Source: an uncultured Eubacteriales bacterium
GTDB lineage: Bacteria > Bacillota > Clostridia > Oscillospirales > Oscillospiraceae
DNA: 64,000 nt
NCBI GenBank assembly: GCA_900544975.1
Contig: UQXI01000003.1
Coordinates: forward strand, 1 to 64,000
Reading direction: 5' to 3'
Shown here: positions 49,340 to 58,525 of the stretch, piece by piece
Numbering within the stretch: position 1 is the first letter of the stretch
Layout: each line of letters starts with the position of its first letter
Notes under the pieces: model-generated
What the model was told of the DNA's origin: nothing
What the model saw: the letters and a program-made list of their open reading frames with translations, nothing else
Database searches by the model: none
Made by a program: the position numbers and the translations under genes

Positions 49340-50053
49340 ATGGAAGCGCTGGAAACGCTGCGCCAATGGGTCCGGGAGAGCCGCCGTATGGTCTTTTTTG
49401 GCGGAGCAGGCGTCAGCACGGAATCGGGAATTCCAGATTTCCGCAGTGTGGACGGCCTGTACAACCAGAAGTTTGAATACCCTCCGGAGACCATCATCAG
49501 CCATGAGTTTTACCTGAGCAACCCAGCCTATTTCTTCCGGTTTTACCGGGAGAAGATGCTGCCCCTGGGCTTCCAGCCCAATGTGACCCATCAAAAGCTG
49601 GCCCAGTGGGAGCGGGAGGGGAAGCTGCTGGCAGTTGTGACGCAGAACATCGATGGTCTGCATCAAAAGGCGGGAAGCCGCCGGGTTTACGAGCTTCACG
49701 GCAGCGTCCTGCGCAATTACTGTGAACGGTGCGGGAGGTTTTATCCGGCGGAGTATGTGAAAGAAGCCAAGGGGGTGCCCCGGTGTGCCTGTGGCGGTAT
49801 CGTCAAGCCGGATGTGGTCCTTTACGGGGAGAGTCTGGACCGGAGGACCTTGGCAGACAGCGTCTCCGCCATTGGCCAAGCGGATCTCATGATTGTGGGA
49901 GGCACCAGCCTCACCGTGTCCCCGGCTGCCGGATTGATCCAAGCCTACCGCGGCAGGCGGCTGGTCCTCATCAATCGGGACAGGACGCCCTATGACTGCT
50001 ATGCCAATTTGGTGTTCCATCAGAGCTTGGGAGAGGTCTTTTCTCAGCTATAA
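49340..50053 (+). CDS. cobB: NAD-dependent protein deacylase, sirtuin
   Basis: The 237-residue sirtuin removes acyl groups from lysines using NAD. It has FFGGAGVST (22-26), TQNIDGLHQ (102-107), catalytic His120 in ELHGS, and zinc ligands Cys128, Cys131, Cys149 and Cys151 (the last pair is a one-residue-spaced C-x-C). The ATG directly follows the GNAT stop, so acetylation and deacylation genes are coupled. Confidence 0.95.
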   Translation: MEALETLRQWVRESRRMVFFGGAGVSTESGIPDFRSVDGLYNQKFEYPPETIISHEFYLSNPAYFFRFYREKMLPLGFQPNVTHQKLAQWEREGKLLAVVTQNIDGLHQKAGSRRVYELHGSVLRNYCERCGRFYPAEYVKEAKGVPRCACGGIVKPDVVLYGESLDRRTLADSVSAIGQADLMIVGGTSLTVSPAAGLIQAYRGRRLVLINRDRTPYDCYANLVFHQSLGEVFSQL

Positions 50054-50061
50054 ATGACAAA

Positions 50062-50117
50062 CCTGCGGTCTGTGCAGATGACGTTCTGATCATCTGTGCA
50101 GACCGCAGGCATTTTTA
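50062..50117 (+). terminator. Terminator of the U32-to-sirtuin gene run
   Basis: CCTGCGGTCTGTGCAGATGA and its complement form a perfect 20-bp stem, followed by CATTTTTAT. It may also slow the convergent trpS transcript. Confidence 0.93.
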
Positions 50118-50212
50118 TGGTGATTCCGCGTTTTGTTCCGTATGGGCAAATAGGCGTGCCATAGCCGGTGTCATGAATTCAAAGAGGAGTAGCTGCACCC
50201 ACACAATAATCG

Positions 50213-51295
50213 TTACCGATACTTCTCTACCTGAGATTGGATGAGGGCGCCGTCTTCAAAGTAGTTGATCCGCATGGCCCGCTTCACCTGAGCCAGGGTC
50301 TGGGCCGCCTCTGCCTGGGCGGCTTCGCTGCCCCGTTTCAGGATCTGGTAGACGCCGGGGATGTCCTTCTGCCACTGGGCCCGGCGGGCACGAATGGGAG
50401 AGAGCTCTGCCTGGAGGATGTGGTTCAGGAATTTCTTCACCTTGACGTCCCCCAGTCCGCCCCGCTGGTAATGGGCCTTCAGTTCATCCAGGTTGGCGTA
50501 CTCCGGCAGGAATTCCGCAAAGTGTCCGTCCTGGCAGAAAGCGTCCAGGTAGGTGAACACGGCGTTGCCCTCCAGACAGCCGGGATCGGAGACCTTCAGG
50601 TGGTTGGGATCGGTGAACATGTTCATCACCTTTTGCTTGACCTCCGCCTCGGTATCGGACAGGTAGATGCAGTTGCCCAGGGATTTGCTCATTTTGGCCT
50701 TGCCATCGGTGCCGGGCAGACGGCAACAGACTTGATTTTGGGGGACCAGAGCTTCCGGCTCCACCAAAGTCTCCCCATAGGTCAGGTTAAACCGGCGTAC
50801 GATCTCCCGGGCCTGCTCCAGCATGGGGAGCTGGTCCTCTCCCACTGGCACTGTGGTGGCCCGGAAGGCGGTGATGTCCGCTGCCTGGCTGATGGGATAG
50901 GTGAAAAAGCCCACGGGGATGCTGGCCTCAAAGTTCCGCATCTGGATCTCCGCCTTCACAGTGGGATTCCGTTGAAGCCGGGAGACGGTCACCAGATTCA
51001 TATAGAAGAAGGTCAGCTCCGTAAGCTCCGGCACCTGAGACTGGATGAAGAGCGTCGACTTGGCTGGATCCAGGCCGCAGGACAGGTAGTCCAGGGCCAC
51101 CTCAATGATGTTTTCCCGGATCTTTTCCGGATTGTCTGCGTTGTCTGTCAGGGCCTGAGCATCGGCAATCATGATGAACACCTTGTCATACTGCCCGGAG
51201 TTCTGCAACTCCACCCGACGTTTCAGGGAGCCCACATAATGTCCCAAATGGAGCCGCCCAGTGGGGCGATCCCCTGTGAGGATGATTTTTTCCAT
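50213..51295 (-). CDS. trpS: Tryptophanyl-tRNA synthetase
   Basis: The 360-residue class I synthetase charges tRNA-Trp. It has the HIGH-type motif GRLHLGHYVGS near residue 12, the KMSKS loop (KMSKSLGN) near 195 and the tryptophan-binding MIADAQALTD region. It is controlled by a T-box leader with a UGG specifier. It is convergent with the sirtuin gene and stands alone. Confidence 0.97.
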   Translation of the reverse strand: MEKIILTGDRPTGRLHLGHYVGSLKRRVELQNSGQYDKVFIMIADAQALTDNADNPEKIRENIIEVALDYLSCGLDPAKSTLFIQSQVPELTELTFFYMNLVTVSRLQRNPTVKAEIQMRNFEASIPVGFFTYPISQAADITAFRATTVPVGEDQLPMLEQAREIVRRFNLTYGETLVEPEALVPQNQVCCRLPGTDGKAKMSKSLGNCIYLSDTEAEVKQKVMNMFTDPNHLKVSDPGCLEGNAVFTYLDAFCQDGHFAEFLPEYANLDELKAHYQRGGLGDVKVKKFLNHILQAELSPIRARRAQWQKDIPGVYQILKRGSEAAQAEAAQTLAQVKRAMRINYFEDGALIQSQVEKYR

Positions 51296-51314
51296 GTTTC
51301 AATACCTCCTGTTC

Positions 51315-51545
51315 AAAAAAATAAGCGGTCTTATCCTACAAAGGATAAGACCGGAGTCCATACGCCACCTGTGCAGACGCTCACCAACATGAGCTCCCCG
51401 GATAACGGCCGGGTGCCGTCGGCGCCTACTGAATCTTCGGGCCGCCCTCCGGAGCCCATTCAGGACGCACAGCCTGCAACCCTTCCACCCAACGGGCCGC
51501 TCTCTGAAGGCCGGAGGCATCCGTACTACTTCTCCATCTGCGGTT
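51315..51545 (-). promoter_or_regulatory. T-box leader of trpS
   Basis: On the minus strand the leader shows an AGAGAG-type stem I bulge, a specifier UGG in GAAUGGGC (51456-51458), the AGTAGG...CGG...CCGTTA antiterminator-side region, a UGGC (51364-51367) that can pair with the GCCA end of uncharged tRNA-Trp, and a terminator (51326-51353) with a T tract (51315-51324). Confidence 0.88.
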
Positions 51546-51562
51546 TGACATATCATAGCTGT

Positions 51563-51591
51563 ACTATAGCTCCCGCAACGCCAAAAGTCAA
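51563..51591 (-). promoter_or_regulatory. Promoter of the trpS T-box transcript
   Basis: TTGACT (51586-51591), a 17-base spacer and TATAGT (51563-51568) place the start near 51556, just ahead of the T-box. Confidence 0.85.
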
Positions 51592-51621
51592 GGGGAAAAA
51601 TCGGGATCGCTGGTGGGCGTC

Positions 51622-51678
51622 GGATTGGGACACACAACGAGCCTGCTGCAAAGGTGTGCCTTTCCAGCAGGCTCGTCT
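51622..51678 (-). terminator. Stem-loop after the ABC exporter genes
   Basis: ACGAGCCTGCTG and CAGCAGGCTCGT form a long stem with inner GGCACACC pairing after the permease stop; no T run is present. A copy of its first arm recurs at 58156. Confidence 0.7.
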
Positions 51679-51689
51679 ACACGGTGTGT

Positions 51690-52847
51690 TTACCGGGAGA
51701 AAATGATACGCTCGCTGTTGAACATTCGGGTCAAGAGGAATACCCCGCAGCCAGTCAGAACCAGGTTGGTGGCCACGGTGGTCAGAATGAAAAGCGGAGA
51801 GGCGGAGAAGGCAAAAATGCCCACCATACACTGGACGCTGTTGTACAGGGGGATCAGGTAGTAGTACCATTCTGCTTTGGCGCCGTTTCCGAACATGGCC
51901 GTCACGCCGATCAAGACCACCAGAATCATCATGGGCGTCACATAGGTCTGGGCCTCTTTGATGGACTTGGCAAAGGCGGAGACAATGGAAATGAGGGTGA
52001 TGAGCAGCAGCACGGTGGAGAGAATGACCACGCCCAGAAGGACATAGTCTTCCGTCACATAGGTGACCGTCAGCTGCCCTGCGGCAGCGCCCATGAGCTT
52101 GGGCAGAGACAGGATGGAGCCAATGGCACTGGAAGCGCCGGCCAACAGGGCGATGACAGACAGCGCCATGATTTTTCCCAGGGCGATGCTCCCACGCTTG
52201 GCCGGCGTGATGAGCAAGGTGGCAATGGTGCCCCGCTCCTTCTCACCGGCAATGGCCTCCGGCGCCACAGCCATACACCCGCTAAAGAGGAAAATCAACA
52301 GCAGCATCGGCATCATGGAAGAAAATACAAAACCGGTTGCATCCTCCTGTGTGGCCAGGTCGTAGATCCCATCCCAGTTCACGTGAAATTTGTTCACCAG
52401 GCTGCTTTCGTATTGGTCCAGAATTTCCTTCACCAGGCTGTACCCGTTGCTGGAGGAGGTGGCGGCGGAATTATAATACACTTCTACTTGAGGAGCAGTT
52501 GCCTCGGAGGACATGTCGTACGCCGCCACATCTGCATCAAAGTTGGCGGGGAAACGGATGTACAGATCCAACTCCTGATCCCGGACCAAATCCATGGGTT
52601 CTGCTTCCTCCTGCAAATCCAAGGCCTGGCTGAGGGTGGGGGACAGGCTATCGGGTAGGTTTTCCACTACGGCGGTGGGCTTATAGGTGTCTTCTACAGA
52701 AAACCGGCCGGTGAGGGCACTTCCCATGAACGTGTACATCAGATAGATCATGAGGCCTGGAAGCAGGAGGGTGGTCACGGCCATACGCCGGTCCCCGAAG
52801 AAACGGGCCAGCTCTTTTTTGAAAATGGTGAAAACAGGACTTCTCAT
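51690..52847 (-). CDS. ABC-2 type transporter permease (NatB-like)
   Basis: The 385-residue protein has a membrane segment at about 20-40, a large outer domain (about 45-170) and five membrane helices in the C-terminal half, as in the Na+ exporter NatB and related permeases. It pairs with the ATP-binding protein encoded upstream, whose stop it overlaps by four bases. The substrate is unknown. The last part is duplicated at 58156-58290. Confidence 0.9.
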   Translation of the reverse strand: MRSPVFTIFKKELARFFGDRRMAVTTLLLPGLMIYLMYTFMGSALTGRFSVEDTYKPTAVVENLPDSLSPTLSQALDLQEEAEPMDLVRDQELDLYIRFPANFDADVAAYDMSSEATAPQVEVYYNSAATSSSNGYSLVKEILDQYESSLVNKFHVNWDGIYDLATQEDATGFVFSSMMPMLLLIFLFSGCMAVAPEAIAGEKERGTIATLLITPAKRGSIALGKIMALSVIALLAGASSAIGSILSLPKLMGAAAGQLTVTYVTEDYVLLGVVILSTVLLLITLISIVSAFAKSIKEAQTYVTPMMILVVLIGVTAMFGNGAKAEWYYYLIPLYNSVQCMVGIFAFSASPLFILTTVATNLVLTGCGVFLLTRMFNSERIIFSR

Positions 52848-53620
52848 AGGGCGTCACCCACTCTTTCTGCATAGAGATCGAAGAATCGGTCTTCCAGACT
52901 CTTGCCATTGCAGACCTCCGTCAGTGAGCCGCATTGGGCCATTTGGCCGCCGATGATAACGCCCACCCGGTCGCAAACTTTTTCGATCAGGCTGAAAATA
53001 TGTGTGGAGACGATGACGGTACGGCCCCGGGCCTTCAGCTCTGCCAGGAAATCCGTCACGACCTTAGCAGTCAGGACATCCAGACCGTTGGTGGGCTCGT
53101 CAAAGATAATCACTGCCGGGTCGTGGACCAGAGAAATGGCCAGAGAGGCCTTCTGCTTCATGCCGGTGGAGAGATTGGCCACCTTCACCTCTGCAAATTC
53201 TCCAATGCCAAAGATATCAAACAGCTCTTTCTTCCGTTGATCCCGGATCTGCGTGGGTACGCGGTGCAGTTCGGAGAAAAAGTCGAATAGGTAGTTGGGG
53301 GTGAAAAACTCCTCCAGCTTCAGCTCGCTGGTGAGGAACCCCACCCGCTTTCGGACCTCTTCCGGCTGTCGGATGACGCTGTAGCCGCTGATGAGAGCGT
53401 CCCCCCGTTCCGGCTTGATGAGCGTCGCCAGCATCCGCAGCGTAGTGGTCTTTCCAGCCCCATTGGGGCCGAGGAGACCAAAAATCTCTCCCTCCTGCAC
53501 GGAAAAGGACAGGTTCTGAACAGCAACTTTCGTCTTTTCCCGGGTTTTCTCCAGTTTTTGCTGCTTGGCAGAAAGCCGGAAGGTCTTTTGCAGCCCCTCC
53601 GCCCGCAGTATTTCAGGCAT
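52844..53620 (-). CDS. ABC transporter ATP-binding protein (NatA-like)
   Basis: The 258-residue ATPase has Walker A GPNGAGKTT near residue 53, the signature LSTGMKQKAS, Walker B VIIFDEPTNGLD and the switch His in VSTHIF. ATG 53620 with AAGGAA upstream is preferred; an ATG 16 codons earlier lacks a site. It powers the NatB-like permease encoded next. Confidence 0.94.
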   Translation of the reverse strand: MPEILRAEGLQKTFRLSAKQQKLEKTREKTKVAVQNLSFSVQEGEIFGLLGPNGAGKTTTLRMLATLIKPERGDALISGYSVIRQPEEVRKRVGFLTSELKLEEFFTPNYLFDFFSELHRVPTQIRDQRKKELFDIFGIGEFAEVKVANLSTGMKQKASLAISLVHDPAVIIFDEPTNGLDVLTAKVVTDFLAELKARGRTVIVSTHIFSLIEKVCDRVGVIIGGQMAQCGSLTEVCNGKSLEDRFFDLYAERVGDAL

Positions 53621-53654
53621 TACACATTCCTTCTTTCTTGCTGAAATCCTAACC

Positions 53655-53663
53655 ATTATACCA
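53655..53663 (-). promoter_or_regulatory. Extended -10 promoter of the ABC exporter
   Basis: TGGTATAAT (53655-53663) is an extended -10 element about 35 bases before natA-like; the -35 region is weak. A GGTGGTACC palindrome lies where a -35 would be. Confidence 0.55.
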
Positions 53664-53683
53664 TACATCCCCCGGCGGTACCA

Positions 53684-53910
53684 CCGTTTTTTTGGAACTG
53701 AAGTTTGGGGGTATGATCATTCTCTCTGCAATCTGACTTCTGCGGTTATGTGGTAGATGCGTTGCGACAGCCCGTAATGCCATCTTATTGCGATTTTGAA
53801 TTGAATGCTTTAAAAACATATATCATTTATGGTAGAAGCGTGCCTCTGGAAACAATGGAGAGAGGATACCTTCTTAGGAAATCTCTGATTCTGCCTAATT
53901 GGAGTCATAG
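53684..53910. other. Intergenic stretch, nothing recognised
   Basis: AT-rich and without any credible gene or motif. It separates the exporter genes from the decayed protease gene. Confidence 0.6.
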
Positions 53911-53911
53911 A

Positions 53912-53940
53912 AAAGCCGGGAGGCATCTGCCTCCCGGCTT
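53912..53940 (-). terminator. Terminator after the decayed protease gene
   Basis: AGCCGGGAGGCA and TGCCTCCCGGCT form a near-perfect stem, followed on the minus strand by TTTTCTATG. Confidence 0.85.
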
Positions 53941-53958
53941 GGGGAATTCTGTTAGAGG

Positions 53959-56900
53959 TTATCCAAAGATTTCATAGTAACGGGTGAGAACTGTGGCAAC
54001 CTGCGCGCGGCTGGAGGTGCCCCTGGGGGCGAGGGTGTTGCTGCTGATACCAACCAACAGGCCGGATTCGTACGCCCAGGTAACAGCCTCTACGGCATAG
54101 GGGCTCAGGCTGGCAGCATCGGTGAAGTTTGTCAGGTCGCCTTTTGTTTCGATCGTTTCACCGTTCAAGGCGGCAAAACGGACGAAGAATGTGAACATTT
54201 GCTCCCGGGTTACCGGTGCATGGGGTTGGAAGTAATCCGGGGTGACACCCTTGGTGACGCCGTTGGCATAGGCCCATACGACAGCGTCGGTGTACCAGGT
54301 GCCGACAGGCACATCTTGGAAGGAGGTTGCACTCTCCACATGGGGAGAACCGGCCATCCGGTACAGAACGGTGACAAGCTGAGCCCGGGTCATGTTGGCA
54401 TCCGGGGCAAACATGCCGTTGCCCATGCCCTGCATGAGGCCTTTGTCCACTACGTAGTCAATGTACGGATGGTACCACTTGGTGATATCCACATCCTGGA
54501 AGGCTTTGGAAGCGCAGTGGGCGGGAATGACCTCGCCCGGCTCCAGCATTTCACCACAAATGGAACAGACTATGTCGCCGGTATAGCCGTCTTCTGTACA
54601 GGTGGGGTTGCTGGCGTTCTGCACAACCGGTTCATGGGTGGAGACTGCTGTGCTGGATTTGGCGGCGGGCTTGCCGTCATTGACCTGCTCATAGAAGCTC
54701 GACACTTCTGTGGACACACAGGCTCTAGTTTGGAATGTGAGGGTTGCCACAGGCTGGCCGGCAGGGATCTCTTCTGCGTTGGCGTAGGCGAACTTCACGA
54801 GGCCATCGCCAATCTCAACGGACTTGTAACCGGCATGGACGGCTACGCCGGACAACTCCAGCTTCTGCGCGTCAAATTCCACCGTGATCACACCGTTGGT
54901 AGTTGCGACTGCAGCGCCGTTGGCATTTCTGGCGGTGACTTCCACGGGAACGGTCTTACTGCTCGCGCTCTCGGCAGACTGGGCTGTAGTCGTTGCGGCG
55001 TTGGTACTGCCGTTTGTCTGCTTGCCAATCAGGCAGATGTCCTCGCCGTTATCCGCCTCGGCAGGAGCGCAGGCAAAGGAGCGGGGGCTGGAGCAGGTAT
55101 TCTCGGTGGCCTCCCGGAAGAGCTGCTCGGCATCGACCTCTCTTCTCTGCTCGTCCGCGACATACAGGCCTGAGACAGCGGACACGCCGGGAAGAACGCC
55201 AATCTTGCCGCAGGACAGGTCCTCCATTTGACCGTTGACCTTGAAAGAGACGCTGGTGAGGCCCTTGACGGTGATCTCACAGGAGGCGGTGGCGTGGTTG
55301 CCGTCGGCATCGGTGGCCACGGAGGTGGCGGTAATGGTGGCGGTACCTTCCTTCAGGGCGGTGACAAGACCATAATTAGACCAAGAGGTAGGCTCCACAT
55401 AGCTCTAGTTCACGAGCTCGCCCTTGCCAGTCTCAGGGTCTACCCGCAGCAGCATGGCGTAGAAGGAACTTTTCTGGGTCATGGCGGTGGCCATATGGTA
55501 AGCGCCCGATCTTCCAGCATACTGCAAATTTAGGGAGTTCGTAACATCATATCCCGCATACGGCATGGTGGTGTCGCCATACAGGCGGCCGATGAAGGTG
55601 CCGTGGTCATACATGGAGGGGTCAGACCAGTTGCCGTAGAAGCCCAGCACCGGGATGGAGTGGCAGGTACCCCCCAGGCCCTCGGCGGTGGGAAGCTGCT
55701 GGGCAAAGAGGAAGCCCTCCACATAGGCGCCATTTTTATAGCTTTCATCCAGCTGGGCCTTCTGCTGGTCGGTCAGCTGGAGCTGTACGGTGATTTCCAG
55801 CTTGCCGCCCGCAGGCAGTGTCACCGTACCGGTGCCCAGCTTCTGTAGCAACAGGTAGGCGTCATAGGAGGTGATCTCCCCATCGCCGTTCGGGTCAGCG
55901 TTTTCGCCGATGATCTCCCGCTTTCCCAGAACGTAATTCAGGATGGCCTGCACGTCTTCGCCGCTGACCAGCTTGTCGCCGGTCACGTCGTATTGGTTGG
56001 GATCCAGATCGGGGGTCAGAGCCTTACCGTCAACGGTCCAGGTTATGTTGGCCAGGAGGTCAACGGTCTCGGTGTCCAGATAGGTGACGTTTTCCTCCGT
56101 GAACAGACCTTGGGTGAACAGCGCGCAGGACAGCACATATTGCTGGGCCTCATCTCGCAAATTGTTCAGTGTGAAGCCAAACTGGTAATCGCCGGTCCGC
56201 TCCGGGTCATCTAGCAGCTCCGCTTTCACCTTGCCATCCGCTGCCGAGGAGGTGGCGGCCTCATTCATAAGGATGTAAGAGTTGGCGGCTACGGCGTCGC
56301 CTACATCGGCAAGACCGGCGCCCTGACGGAGGACGGGGTAGTAGTTCAGGCTGGATTCCTCCACCATGGGCACGGCGGTGGACATCAGCAGGCTCTGGGT
56401 CAGCAGCTTTTTGTTGGAGTATTCGCTTTCCATGTATGTGATGCTCTTGTCAGCCACATGGAAGCAGATGGTGGTGCTGCCGGCATTGTCCACGGAGGCA
56501 ACGCCTTGCATCTTTGTGGTTTCCAGTGCAGGGCTGAAGGTACCATCCCCATTGGAAACATAGGCGTTGGCCACGGCAATGCCCGCCACATGGGAGCCAT
56601 GGCCACCCTAGTCATCCTTGTCGTGGTCCACATAGGAAGCCGTTTTGTCAATATAATTGTAGCCATAGGGAACCTTGCTGGTCTTGTAGAGTTTCTCCGC
56701 AGTGAGAGACGGGGTGCGCTCCTTGGCGTTCAGCTGATCTGGCACAGCGGTAATGTCCTCTGCGTCCAGCAGGTCATACTCCTTCTCCAAGAGAGACAGG
56801 GAATACGCAAAAGCAGCTTCATCAAAGCACTGGTGATCCATATCCAGACCAGTGTCAGTGACGGCCACTCGGGTCCCTGCACCGGTATAGCCCGCTGCGT

Positions 56901-57309
56901 AGGCGGCGCTGGAGCCAATCATATTCCGGGAGGTGGCCATGTTGGGGTCTGCAGTTCCAACTTCATCCACTACGCAGGGTTCGTACCGGGTCTCCAGGAA
57001 CACATCCTTGACGCCGGAGACGGATTGGATGGTTTCGATGTCCCCATAGGCCACGTTGGCAGAAATGAGGTTGGCCGCCAGGGTCAGGTTCCACTGGACG
57101 TCTAGCCGGGAGCCCACTGCCTGTTCAATCCGGGCAGTCGTTGTGGCTTGCGCTTGCCGAAGGTTCTCCCGGTAAGCCAAAGCTTGGGGATTCTGAGCTA
57201 CGTTCGCGGTGGAGAAGCCCTGCTCCAGAGTGGAAGCCTGTTCCATGACAATGGATACACGTACCACATCGGTAGGGGTGTACTCCGGCTGTTGATTTGT
57301 TTCCTTCAC
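53959..57309 (-). pseudogene. Decayed S8 (subtilisin-like) surface protease with dockerin and SLH domains
   Basis: A single frame of 1117 codons holds two amber codons (TAG at 56608-56610 and 55405-55407). It encodes a S8 N-terminal part (Asp in VAVTDTGLD, His in GGHGSHVAG), a Fn3-like region, a dockerin-like pair (TGDKLVSGEDVQ, NGDGEITSYD) and three SLH repeats at the C-terminus. The catalytic Ser motif GTSMA is missing, indicating an internal deletion, and the signal peptide is missing. TAG ends an intact gene nearby, so recoding is unlikely; this is a pseudogene. Confidence 0.9.
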
Positions 57310-57314
57310 AGGCT

Positions 57315-58053
57315 GTTGCGGGAGGAATTTGTCCGCACACCGGAGGAACTGCGGTTCAGCAAGGCCAACGACCTGGCCTGGGAGCTATTCAAGTCTGCCA
57401 TTGGCGCTTATGATAACCAGGGGGATATGCTCTACCAGGTTGCCAACATTCACGAGCGCATCAATCGGAAGCAGTACAAGGATCCCACCTCTGTTCCTAC
57501 TATCATCAGCTATGACTCTGACGATGGGATCATGAAGGCGTCGGTTGCAGAAGATTTTCAATATACCCTCATCATGCCAGAGCCAGAGGACGGGTATGCC
57601 GCGCTCATGAAAAATGAGGAAGAATACCTGCGGCTGTTTCGTCTGCTGATCAAGCCGTACCGGCTTCAAGCATTAGCCTATACCCACACCCGGCAGCAGC
57701 GCTCCTTTTCTGCGGTCCTGCTGGCCCAGGAGCTGAAGATCGACCTGACGCTGGCGGAGGAGGCGCTGACGGAGTTAGGACAGCATAACTTGCTCATGAT
57801 GTCTCAATTGGATACGCCAGAGGGACCGCTGAACATCTACCAACTCCGGCCCGGCGCCAATATGATTCCCTTTTTATATTTCGCTGCAGAGCTGATGCGC
57901 AGTCAGGGGCAATATACCCTGGTGTTCCCCGCCCGGCGGATGCCCCTGATGCGGGGGCCCCTGGGGGAGGGCAGCCTTGCGCCCCAGTGGATTACCGCGG
58001 TTCCCGAAGAAAAGGAAAACCAGCTTCCATACGGCAAATACGGAATGGACTGA
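57315..58053 (+). pseudogene. 5'-truncated gene of unknown function
   Basis: The plus-strand frame gains protein-like character at about residue LLREEFVRTPEELRF (57315) and runs to TGA 58053 (about 245 codons). Before that point the frame lies on the antisense of the protease gene and reads like noise. The remaining part has a winged-helix-like segment (FSAVLLAQELKIDLTLAEEALTELG). Its true start and first part are lost. I do not recognise the family. Confidence 0.65.
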
Positions 58054-58155
58054 GCGCAGCCAAAGGAAGCGGCGGAGGCTACCCTTGGGATGTCAAAGAC
58101 AGTGGGTTCACGGCGGGCTGTAAAGCCCTGGCTGTTCGGGGGCTGAAATGCGCTG

Positions 58156-58290
58156 CAGCAGGCTCGTTTACATGTGTGAACCGGGAGAACATGATGCGCT
58201 CGCTGTGGAACATTCGGGTCAAGAGGAATATCCGACTGCTAGTCAAGACCAGGTTGGTGGCCACAGTTGTCAAAATAAAAAGTGGAGAGA
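58156..58290 (-). pseudogene. Duplicated 3' fragment of the NatB-like permease gene
   Basis: About 135 bases resemble 51665-51801 strongly by eye, including the CAGCAGGCTCGT stem arm and the ILTTVATNLVLT end of the permease. The stop codon is changed to TTC. Nothing of the rest of the gene is present, so it is a remnant. Confidence 0.85.
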
Positions 58291-58464
58291 ACGAGAGACA
58301 TAGGATGAATTGAACAAGCAGCGCTTTTCTAAAGGCCGTGGCTGGTTTTTTCAAACGTCTTCCCTGAAATCAAGCTGTGGCTGTATTTGGTTATCCATTC
58401 TGAATAGCATATCATTTTGATGTGCGTGAATTTCTAAAAAATCTTATGTTTTGCTGGACAACTA

Positions 58465-58493
58465 TTGACCACGCGCGAAAAAAGGATTATAAT
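58465..58493 (+). promoter_or_regulatory. Promoter of the cas operon
   Basis: TTGACC (58465-58470), a 17-base spacer and TATAAT (58488-58493) lie 32 bases before cas3, with GGAAGG between. Confidence 0.9.
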
Positions 58494-58525
58494 GTCGTTG
58501 GAAGAAGAAGGAAGGTGAATCTAGG

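Noticed and set aside
53750..53977. 75-codon plus-strand frame
   Set aside because: No ribosome site, runs through the terminator stem of the protease gene and has no protein-like pattern.
55405..56610. Stop-codon recoding (TAG as an amino acid such as pyrrolysine) in the protease gene
   Set aside because: TAG ends an intact gene nearby (49337-49339), and the protease also lacks its catalytic-Ser segment and signal peptide, so decay explains the TAG codons better.
57148..57314. N-terminal part of the unknown plus-strand gene
   Set aside because: This part is antisense to the protease gene and reads as noise; the real gene begins to show only after the scar.
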